Shown here: in pieces, positions 6,680 to 13,318 of the stretch | How the letters are laid out: each line of letters starts with the position of its first letter | Position numbering within the stretch: the stretch's first letter is position 1 | Origin: CAYXAA01 sp964462985 | Lineage (GTDB): Bacteria > Pseudomonadota > Alphaproteobacteria > Rhizobiales > Stappiaceae | Length of the DNA: 14,884 bases | Direction: 5' to 3' | Assembly: GCA_964462985.1 (NCBI GenBank) | Contig: CAYXAA010000061.1 | Span: forward strand, 1-14,884 | The notes under the pieces: model-generated | Told to the model about the DNA's origin: nothing | What the model saw: the letters and a program-made list of their open reading frames with translations, nothing else | Databases searched by the model: none | Program-made: the position numbers and the translations under genes

Positions 6680-8062
6680 ATGTCCGACGAAAAACAGCAG
6701 CAGACCAGCACCGCCTTGGTCCCGGCGCTGCCGCCGGCGCCGCCGGAGAGCTTTCAGCTGACCGCGCTGCAGAGCTGGAGCGACAAGGTCAAGACCAGCG
6801 GCCGCGGGCTGCTTGTCACCGCCGCCGTGGTGCTCGGCCTCGTGTTCGGCCTCGGCGGCTACTGGTCGGCGACCGCCAAGATCGGCGGTGCGGTGATCGT
6901 CGGCGGCCGGGTCATCGCCGAGGGCCGGAACTGGGTGGTGCAGCACCTGGAGGGCGGCATCCTGAAGAGCCTGGCCGTCCGCGAGGGCGACCGGGTCGAG
7001 GCCGGCGCGCTGCTGGCCGAGCTCGACGTCACCGCGGTGCGCTCGCAGCTCGAGGCCGCCTGGATCGACCGAGCGATCTACTCGATCGTGCTGGAGCGCT
7101 GGCGCGCCGAACGCGATGACCTGGAGCGCTTCGAGGTCGCCGAGGAGCGGCTGGAGCCGGTCGCCGACGATCCGCGGGTCCAGGAGGCGCTGGAAAGCCA
7201 GCGCGACGAATTCCTGGCCGCGCGCAAGACCCGGCTGCAGCAGATCTCCGTGCTGGAGGCGCGCATTGCCAACGAGCGCGAGGACCTCGGCTACCTGCAG
7301 GATCTTCTGGTCTCGTTCGACACCCAGAGCGAGCTGCTGCGCAAGGAGTTCACCGACCTGTCGGCCCTGCTCGAGAAGGGGCTGACCTCGCGCCCGCGCG
7401 TGTTCGCCCTGCAGCGCGAGCTGGCCAAGATGGATGCACAGCGCTCCAATGCGCTCGCCGCGGTGCAGAAGTCGCGCCACAACATCCAGTCCTACGAGGA
7501 CCAGAAGCAGCAGATCCTGTCCGAGCACGCCGAGCAGACCAGCCAGAGCATCACCGACGCCCAGCAGAAGCTGAAGGACGTGCAGGACGTGATCGTCCGC
7601 CTGCAGGACCGCCTGACGCGCGGGCGCATCCTGGCGCCGGTGGCCGGCACCGTGTTCCGCGTGCCGGTGAAGTCGATCGGCGCCGTGATCAAGCCGGGCG
7701 ACACCATCGTCGAGATCCTGCCCGAAGGCGTGGCGCTGCAGTTCGAGGTCCCGGTCGAGCCGAAGGACATCGCGCAGATCTTCCCCGGCCAGAGCGTCGA
7801 CATCGTGTTCCCCAGCGACCAGGCCGACGTCATTCCGCCGCTGCGTGGGGAGGTGAGCTACATTTCGGCCGACGCGATCCTCGACCAGACCTCGGGCCGC
7901 TCCTATTACACCGTGTGGGTGAACATGGTCGGCGACGACGGCGGACGCACGATTCTGCCGGGCAATGTCGCCGAGGTGTTCTTCCGCACCGAGCCGAAGA
8001 CCTTTCTCGAATACGTGATGGATCCGATCACGCGCTTCGCCGCCAAGTCATTCAACGGCTGA
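6680..8062 (+). CDS. Type I secretion membrane-fusion protein (HlyD/PrtE family)
   Basis: A 460-residue periplasmic adaptor anchored in the inner membrane, linking the ABC transporter to an outer-membrane channel. A short Pro-rich cytoplasmic tail is followed by one membrane helix (about 43-63). A lipoyl-like half motif (VQHLEGGIL, 87-95, then REGDRV, 101-106) comes next. A long Glu/Gln/Leu/Arg-rich stretch (about 117-310) fits the alpha-helical hairpin. The second lipoyl half begins at about 314 (RILAPVAGTV), and a beta-barrel and membrane-proximal region runs to the end. Length and order match PrtE/HlyD proteins. The ATG at 6680 has no strong ribosome-binding site, but the 32-base gap after the transporter gene suggests coupled expression. 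No TolC homologue follows, so the channel must be encoded elsewhere. Confidence 0.93.
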   Translation: MSDEKQQQTSTALVPALPPAPPESFQLTALQSWSDKVKTSGRGLLVTAAVVLGLVFGLGGYWSATAKIGGAVIVGGRVIAEGRNWVVQHLEGGILKSLAVREGDRVEAGALLAELDVTAVRSQLEAAWIDRAIYSIVLERWRAERDDLERFEVAEERLEPVADDPRVQEALESQRDEFLAARKTRLQQISVLEARIANEREDLGYLQDLLVSFDTQSELLRKEFTDLSALLEKGLTSRPRVFALQRELAKMDAQRSNALAAVQKSRHNIQSYEDQKQQILSEHAEQTSQSITDAQQKLKDVQDVIVRLQDRLTRGRILAPVAGTVFRVPVKSIGAVIKPGDTIVEILPEGVALQFEVPVEPKDIAQIFPGQSVDIVFPSDQADVIPPLRGEVSYISADAILDQTSGRSYYTVWVNMVGDDGGRTILPGNVAEVFFRTEPKTFLEYVMDPITRFAAKSFNG

Positions 8063-8185
8063 CGTGCCGCCGCGTTGTTGACAGGATGGTGCTCTGAGCC
8101 GGCGATTCGGCCGGGACGCCGCCGGGCCGGGCGACCGGCGCGGGATTGTCACATTCGGCAGCTAGACCCTGGCCGGATCACGATT

Positions 8186-8190
8186 GAGGG
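8186..8190 (+). promoter_or_regulatory. Ribosome-binding site that sets a GTG start at 8199
   Basis: GAGGG eight bases before GTG at 8199. The alternative in-frame TTG at 8184 overlaps this site and has none of its own, so GTG is preferred for the DUF707-like gene. Confidence 0.55.
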
Positions 8191-8198
8191 CGACGACT

Positions 8199-9158
8199 GT
8201 GACGACGGACACATCTGTCATCATCCGGGTCGGAGATGCCGGCGTCGAGCGGCAATGGCGGCAGCATGCCGAGGCGGCCGGCTTCGATCTCCATGTCAGC
8301 CGCTATGCCGCCTACGATGACGGCGGACCGGACCCGGACGCACCGCCGCCGCATTATTTCAAGGGCGGCAAATGGTCCGGCCTGTTCGACTATTTCAGGA
8401 CCCGCCCGGAGCTTCTGGAGAGAAGCCGGTACTTCTGGTTTCCCGACGACGACATTGAGACGAGCGGCGACACCATCCGGCGGTTCCTGGCGGTCGTCCG
8501 GGAAAAGGACTTGAAGCTGGCGCAGCCGGCCCTGACGCCGGACAGCTACTATGCCCACCGGATTACGCTGCACAATCCGAACTTCACGATCAGGCGGACC
8601 AATTTCGTCGAACTGATGATGCCGATCATGCATCGCGACGTGCTGGTCCAGGTCCTGCCCATTTTCGAAGGCCGTCACGCCGCGCTCGGTCTCGACCTGT
8701 TCTGGCACCAATTGACGCCGGATCCGCAGCGGAACGTGGCGATCATCGATGCGACGCCGATGCGCCACGCCCGCCCGCGTCGGAAGCATCTCAACGGCAA
8801 CCTGTCGAGCATGGCCATCGACATGCTCCAGGAGCGGCAGCGCACGATGGAGGAACTGTCGATCCGGGCATCAACACCCGGCGTCCATTCGGCCGAGACG
8901 GTGGGCGGAGCGACCTTGAACAAAGGACCGCTGTTGACGCTTGCCCTTGTTCACGGGCTGCTGTGCGCCGCAAGACGGATGACGCGGCAGCCCCTCGGGC
9001 TATCCGGCTGCTACAAATACCTCAAGGACCAGCTGAAAGCCGGACAGCCGCCGATCGCCTTCGACAGCACGGCGTTGCAGGCGATCCAGCGGCGTTCGGC
9101 ACTGTCGGCCCGCAGTGAGATGCACCCCATCCCAGAACCGGACATGCGCTCCGCCTGA
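8199..9158 (+). CDS. DUF707-like protein, putative glycosyltransferase-related
   Basis: A 319-residue protein with no membrane segment or signal peptide. Recognisable blocks are RYFWFPDDDIETSG (77-90), LAQPALTPDS (107-116), the run from HNPNFTIRRTNFVE (125-138) to MMPIM (140-144), ALGLDLFWHQL (162-172) and AIIDATPMRHARP (181-193). These match my memory of the DUF707 family, which has a glycosyltransferase-like Asp-rich motif but little experimental work in bacteria. The PDDDI segment may be a metal and nucleotide-sugar binding DxD equivalent (inference). The C-terminal 120 residues are not recognised. It starts 136 bases after the exporter operon and heads a run of glycan genes. The GTG start is supported by GAGGG at 8186-8190. 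Confidence 0.72.
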   Translation: MTTDTSVIIRVGDAGVERQWRQHAEAAGFDLHVSRYAAYDDGGPDPDAPPPHYFKGGKWSGLFDYFRTRPELLERSRYFWFPDDDIETSGDTIRRFLAVVREKDLKLAQPALTPDSYYAHRITLHNPNFTIRRTNFVELMMPIMHRDVLVQVLPIFEGRHAALGLDLFWHQLTPDPQRNVAIIDATPMRHARPRRKHLNGNLSSMAIDMLQERQRTMEELSIRASTPGVHSAETVGGATLNKGPLLTLALVHGLLCAARRMTRQPLGLSGCYKYLKDQLKAGQPPIAFDSTALQAIQRRSALSARSEMHPIPEPDMRSA

Positions 9159-9310
9159 TGGAAAGGGCCGCGATTGTCACCGGAATCCGCCTTGCTCCGT
9201 CATCCCTCATGACCCGTCGTGAGCCCTGCACCGCGCAATGTGCTCGCGATCTTACTCCGACATGCCCACGAGCTCGAGCTGTCACCTGCTGACCAAGGCG
9301 GATTGCGGCG

Positions 9311-9337
9311 CTGACACGTCCCCCGATCTGCGATAAA
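9311..9337 (+). promoter_or_regulatory. Weak promoter candidate before the GT14 gene
   Basis: CTGACA (9311-9316) and GATAAA (9332-9337) are separated by 15 bases, shorter than the usual 17, and lie 34 bases before the ATG at 9371. The 212-base gap 9159-9370 holds no gene and no terminator that I can see, so a start of transcription here is plausible but not secure. Confidence 0.25.
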
Positions 9338-9370
9338 AGCCCGGCACACTGACGCGAGGAAACCCGACGT

Positions 9371-11083
9371 ATGAAGTTGCTTTTTCTGTTCCTTGCTCAC
9401 AACGAACCGGATCATCTGGCAAGACTTGCAGATACACTGGCGACGGCCGCGAGCGATGGACATTCAATCATTCATTTTGACGCAAATGCCAAGAATTCGG
9501 ACTTCGAGAAACTGAGTAGCGCCGTCGAGAAACGGCCACATATCAGTCTGACCAAAGTGCGTGCGCGCTGCCGGTGGGGCGACTTCAGCCTTGTCGCCGG
9601 CACGTTGAATGCGCTGCGCCAGGCGCGTGAGGAACGGCGCGACTACGACTATGTGATCCTGCTGAGCGGCGCCTGCCTGCCGATCCGGCCGGTCCGTCAG
9701 TTGGAGCGCTTTTTGGCCGACAACAACGGGATGGAATTCATAGAGATCCGGGACGAGTCCTGGATCCTCAACGGGCTGAGATCGGAACGGTATCGGCTCT
9801 ATTTTCCGCTGCCGCCGATGCAGTATCCACGCATGGAGCGGATCCTCATCGAACTTCAGCGCCTGCTCGGTGTGCAGCGCAAACTCCCGGACGACCTGGT
9901 GGCTCGGTTCGGATCACAGTGGTGGGCTCTCACCTGGCGCACATGTGAGCGCCTGCTCGACTACCTGGAAAGCAATCCGCAGGTCGAGACGTCTTTCCGA
10001 AGAACATGGATTCCGGACGAGATGTTCTTCCAGACTCTGGTCAACAGACTCGTGGAGGACAAGTCGAAGATCGCGGATTTCAACCTGACTTATTTCCAGT
10101 TCAACGACCGCGGGAAGCCCATCGTTTTTTACGATGACCACGGAGATTATCCGTTCCGGTTGAAGAAGTTCTTCATCCGCAAGGTATCTTCCGAGGCGGT
10201 AAAGTTGCGCGACAAATGCCTGGACCTGGCGGCTGCCGAAGATAATGGCGAAGAATTGCAAGATGTCGGAAGGACGAATGATGACTACGAAGTGAAGGTC
10301 CGGGCGCAGAGCTTTTTCCCGATGCCGGGACAGCTGTATTACCGGGATCAGTTCGCCGACATGACGGATACGATCCTGCCGACCGTCAACGGGCACTACA
10401 TTCTGGTCTGCGGTCCCCGTTCCTACGGAACGGCGATCCTGGAAGGGTTGCACGATCCGCAGCTGACGCCACTCGGCTTCGCGTTCAAGCCGTCGGAGGT
10501 GGATTTCGGACCGGGCCGCGATCATGTCCAGGGGCTGCGCCGGACGGATGCGGCGATCAGGGACGCGCATCCGGTTCTTTATCTGGCGCGGTTGCGGCAG
10601 CGGGTTGCGGGCGTTCCCGTGCTCGCCTGGTCACCAGGTGACGAGCGGCGTGTGGTGGAAGCCGCCGCGCTGGATCCGAATGCCCTGATCGTTTCCGTGA
10701 TGCCCCTGACGACCGACAGGTCGCAGGCGGTCCTGGCAATGCTGCAGGACCTTCCGGCGGACGTCACCGGAGTTCCTGCGGTGCCGGGCATCTCCCGCGA
10801 GCGAGCGCAGATCGCGCGTCTTGAACTGATGCAGAACGGGGCGTTTCCGGAGGTCCTGTTCGACTGGGCGGAAAAGCCGCTCCCCCGGCACATGCTTCAT
10901 GTTCCGTATCCAATGCCCGGTGAGGACCATCTCTGGCCGCATTGCAGGGAGTTGCAGCAGGAAAGCGGCCGCCTGTGCCATTTCCGATACCGTCCCTGGT
11001 TCTCGCATTTGACCGATGTGCTGTCCGGCGTCGTCCGAAATCAGGAACCTGCGGATCCCAGGATTGAGAACGTCCATGGCTAA
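9371..11083 (+). CDS. GT14 (core-2/I-branching type) glycosyltransferase with extra C-terminal domain
   Basis: A 570-residue protein. The N-terminal half shows the beta-1,6-N-acetylglucosaminyltransferase (GT14) pattern: LFLAHNEPDHL (5-15), IIHFDAN (33-39), CRWGDFSLV (67-75), YVILLSGACLPI (94-105), GSQWWALT (181-188) and PDEMFFQT (215-222). GT14 enzymes transfer GlcNAc or xylose in a branching reaction; the acceptor here is unknown. Bacterial members of about 300 residues lack the second half. Residues 340-560 form a separate domain, beginning GHYILVCGPRSYGTAIL, that may correspond to the DUF5927/DUF5928 tails of related alphaproteobacterial proteins (from memory). The ATG at 9371 has GAGGA at 9356-9360. 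The stop codon overlaps the next gene by 8 bases, so the two are translationally coupled. Confidence 0.82.
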   Translation: MKLLFLFLAHNEPDHLARLADTLATAASDGHSIIHFDANAKNSDFEKLSSAVEKRPHISLTKVRARCRWGDFSLVAGTLNALRQAREERRDYDYVILLSGACLPIRPVRQLERFLADNNGMEFIEIRDESWILNGLRSERYRLYFPLPPMQYPRMERILIELQRLLGVQRKLPDDLVARFGSQWWALTWRTCERLLDYLESNPQVETSFRRTWIPDEMFFQTLVNRLVEDKSKIADFNLTYFQFNDRGKPIVFYDDHGDYPFRLKKFFIRKVSSEAVKLRDKCLDLAAAEDNGEELQDVGRTNDDYEVKVRAQSFFPMPGQLYYRDQFADMTDTILPTVNGHYILVCGPRSYGTAILEGLHDPQLTPLGFAFKPSEVDFGPGRDHVQGLRRTDAAIRDAHPVLYLARLRQRVAGVPVLAWSPGDERRVVEAAALDPNALIVSVMPLTTDRSQAVLAMLQDLPADVTGVPAVPGISRERAQIARLELMQNGAFPEVLFDWAEKPLPRHMLHVPYPMPGEDHLWPHCRELQQESGRLCHFRYRPWFSHLTDVLSGVVRNQEPADPRIENVHG

Positions 11084-12086
11084 CACGAACCTGCTGAAGG
11101 AGATCGCCAATTTCGCGCAATACCGTGCGCTGCGCTTCTGGGACTGGAGGGCCGGCTGGCAGTTGCGCCGGATTCAAGACAACACGCGGAGGATCACAAA
11201 GGGCTCCATTCTCCTGTTTGCCTGCTTGCGCAACGAGCGGTTCCGGATGCCGGCTTTCGTGGAATACTATCGCCGGCTCGGGGTGACGGACTTCCTGTTC
11301 GTCGACAACGGATCGACCGACGGATTTCGTGATTGGGCACGGGAGCAGCCTGACGTGTCGGTGTGGTACACGGAGGCAAGCTACCGGAAGTCGCGGTTCG
11401 GAATGCTGTGGCTCAACGACCTGCTATGTCGCTACGGCAGCGGCCATTGGTGCGTTGTCGTCGATCCGGACGAGTTTCTGGTCTATCCCTTCATGGAAAC
11501 ACGGAGCCTGCGGGCCCTGACCCAATTCCTCGGCGAGGAAGGCAGGCCCTGCATGCACGCCGTCATGCTGGATGCCTACAGCAATCGCCCGCTTTCTGAG
11601 ACGATTCTTGAGGAGGGGACTGATCCCTTCACAGTCTGTCCCTACATCGACCGTGACGGCTATCTTCAAGGCGAAGGCTGGGGCAGAGGGGTTTGGATTC
11701 GCGGTGGCCCCAGGCTCCGTGTCCATTTCCGCGACAACCCGCGGCTTGCGCCGGCACTCAATAAGATCCCGCTGGTATACTGGAAGCGTCACTACCACTA
11801 CCGCATGTCGATGCACGACGCGTGGCCATGGCTGCTCAATCGCGCGCACAAGACTGGCGAGATCTCGGTAACCGGGGCGATCTTTCACTTCAAGCTGGTG
11901 GCGTCCCTGAGTGACAAGGCCGAGGAGGAGCGCCGGCGGGGCGAGCATTTTGCCGGCGGACGCGAATACGAGCGCTATCGGGCAGAACGTCATGCGGAGT
12001 TCTTCGAGGAAGGGATCAGTGTCCGCTACGAGGGGTCCCGGCAACTGCACGATCTCGGTCTGATGACGCCGGGACGATGGTTCTAA
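11076..12086 (+). CDS. Glycosyltransferase, GT2-like (PF13704, Glyco_tranf_2_4)
   Basis: A 336-residue cytoplasmic enzyme. The nucleotide-sugar-binding fold is shown by LLFACLRNERFRMPAFVEYY (46-65), FLFVDNGSTDG (73-83) and the metal-binding VVVDPDEFLVYP (127-138), the standard pattern of the Glyco_tranf_2_4 family. Donor and acceptor sugars cannot be assigned. The ATG at 11076 lies within the end of the GT14 gene (8-base overlap) and has GAGAA at 11066-11070; a longer in-frame reading from 11016 would overlap more and is less likely. Tight coupling to GT14 suggests both act on the same glycan. No terminator is visible after it. Confidence 0.85.
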   Translation: MANTNLLKEIANFAQYRALRFWDWRAGWQLRRIQDNTRRITKGSILLFACLRNERFRMPAFVEYYRRLGVTDFLFVDNGSTDGFRDWAREQPDVSVWYTEASYRKSRFGMLWLNDLLCRYGSGHWCVVVDPDEFLVYPFMETRSLRALTQFLGEEGRPCMHAVMLDAYSNRPLSETILEEGTDPFTVCPYIDRDGYLQGEGWGRGVWIRGGPRLRVHFRDNPRLAPALNKIPLVYWKRHYHYRMSMHDAWPWLLNRAHKTGEISVTGAIFHFKLVASLSDKAEEERRRGEHFAGGREYERYRAERHAEFFEEGISVRYEGSRQLHDLGLMTPGRWF

Positions 12087-12274
12087 GTGGATGCCGACTG
12101 TTGTTCACGGTCATTCGTTTGATTGCGGCCGATTGCCTGCTGCCTCGTGCGGCTGTTCTCGTTCGATACGCGAAACGCTGGTTCCGGTTTGGTCGCTACT
12201 GTCTTCGTCCTGTTATGAGGTAGTGCCGTCATCCCATTGTCTTCAGGGCGGGCACGCATTTTCTGGAAAGAGCA

Positions 12275-12970
12275 ATGACCGAAATAATCGAACATCATGG
12301 AATTGAGCTTCGCATCGATAATCGCATTATGTCTGAGAAGATGATCAGTGTTCTCAGAGCCAAAACCTATGAACGCGCCGAAGCGAAACAGATCAACAGA
12401 ATCATACAAGACGGTGAGGTGGTTCTCGAGATCGGTGCTGGCATTGGATTCATTTCTGCTCTCGTGGCCAAGCATCCCATGGTTGAGCGGATCGTCTCGT
12501 ACGAAGCAAACCCTCTGCTCATTGACGTCATTTCGGAAACCTTGAAGCGCAATGCCGAAGCGGTGCTGCCGAAATGGGAGGTGCGCAACGCCGTTCTGAA
12601 GAATGGAAGCGTTCGGGGCGAAGTTGACTTTTATGTTCACCGGGATTTCTGGGCTTCTTCGCTAACTCCCATCGCGAACCCGGCTCGAATCGAGAAAGTC
12701 CCGGTCGAAAGTTTCAATTCCCTGGTCCGAGAGCTGCGCCCGACTTTGATCATTTGCGATATTGAAGGCGGTGAATTGGAGTTATTCAGAAATTCTGATT
12801 TAACCGACGTAAGAAAGGTTTATGTAGAAACGCACCAAAAGAAGATTGGCAGACGTGGAATGAAGGAATTGTTCGAAATTTTTCACGCCAGGGGCTTCCA
12901 TTATGACCAGCATCATTCCGAAGGATCTGTTGTGCTCTTCTCACACGTCGACCGCGACGGAAAGAGATAG
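12275..12970 (+). CDS. FkbM-family SAM-dependent methyltransferase
   Basis: A 231-residue protein with motif I VVLEIGAGIGFIS (49-61), the second-strand block SYEANP (75-80) and the FkbM hallmark CDIEGGELELF (161-171), followed by VYVETHQ (182-188). FkbM proteins are O-methyltransferases often found in polysaccharide and glycolipid clusters; the acceptor here is unknown. The ATG at 12275 follows GGAAAGAG (12265-12272). It lies 188 bases after the glycosyltransferase. Base composition differs from the neighbours: sample lines inside the gene are 33-42% GC, while the exporter genes are far richer in GC, which suggests recent transfer. Confidence 0.88.
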   Translation: MTEIIEHHGIELRIDNRIMSEKMISVLRAKTYERAEAKQINRIIQDGEVVLEIGAGIGFISALVAKHPMVERIVSYEANPLLIDVISETLKRNAEAVLPKWEVRNAVLKNGSVRGEVDFYVHRDFWASSLTPIANPARIEKVPVESFNSLVRELRPTLIICDIEGGELELFRNSDLTDVRKVYVETHQKKIGRRGMKELFEIFHARGFHYDQHHSEGSVVLFSHVDRDGKR

Positions 12971-13029
12971 CAGCAAGTTTGCGAAGTTCCATTTCGCCGG
13001 AAGATGAGAAGAGTCTGGTTCAAATTTCC

Positions 13030-13046
13030 TCTTGCCAGAGGCAAGA
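13030..13046. repeat. Inverted repeat TCTTGCC-AGA-GGCAAGA
   Basis: Seven-base perfect arms around a three-base loop, 60 bases after the FkbM stop codon. No T-run follows on either strand, so it is not a standard terminator. Its core TTGCC/GGCAA arms are the same as in the inverted repeat at 4739-4753. Confidence 0.5.
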
Positions 13047-13306
13047 ATATCGTACATGAACTCTACCTAGGATTGCAAAGCGGTCGATGATCTTGGCTCG
13101 TCGGCGTCCGCATCCTCATGACACGCGGCTTCAGCCCTGGATCGTGATCGTGCGCCTTCAGCGTCGTGATGATGCCAGGGTCCGGCCGGCCGTTGCGCTC
13201 ATGGGCATGGACAGGAACATCTGCATGCAGGACGCCCGACACTCCGGCCGGATTCTCGCCAACCGCTTGGAGAAGTAGCGACGAGGGGCTGTGCGCCTCA
13301 AGATGC

Positions 13307-13311
13307 AGGGG
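13307..13311 (+). promoter_or_regulatory. Ribosome-binding site of the M10 protease gene
   Basis: AGGGG seven bases before the ATG at 13319. An in-frame stop (TGA at 13313-13315) lies directly upstream, so no earlier start is possible; later in-frame ATGs (13337, 13364, 13391) have weaker sites. Confidence 0.7.
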
Positions 13312-13318
13312 CTGACCC

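Larger units (their letters stand above)
12971..13318. other. Intergenic region without a convincing gene
   Basis: This 348-base gap separates the FkbM gene from the protease. The first 100 bases are AT-rich and hold the hairpin at 13030-13046. The remainder is GC-rich and contains short open frames on both strands (for example 13087-13278 on plus and 13063-13335 on minus) with no recognisable domain or good ribosome-binding site. It could be a decayed gene remnant or a long leader for the protease. Confidence 0.5.

Noticed and set aside
6581..7528. 315-residue open frame on the minus strand over the HlyD gene
   Set aside because: Shadow of the GC-rich HlyD coding sequence, without motifs.
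8078..8083. Perfect TTGACA after the HlyD gene as a promoter for the DUF707-like gene
   Set aside because: No acceptable -10 hexamer is found at 16-18 bases spacing (GGCGAT/CGGCGA/GCGATT), so it is not listed as a promoter.
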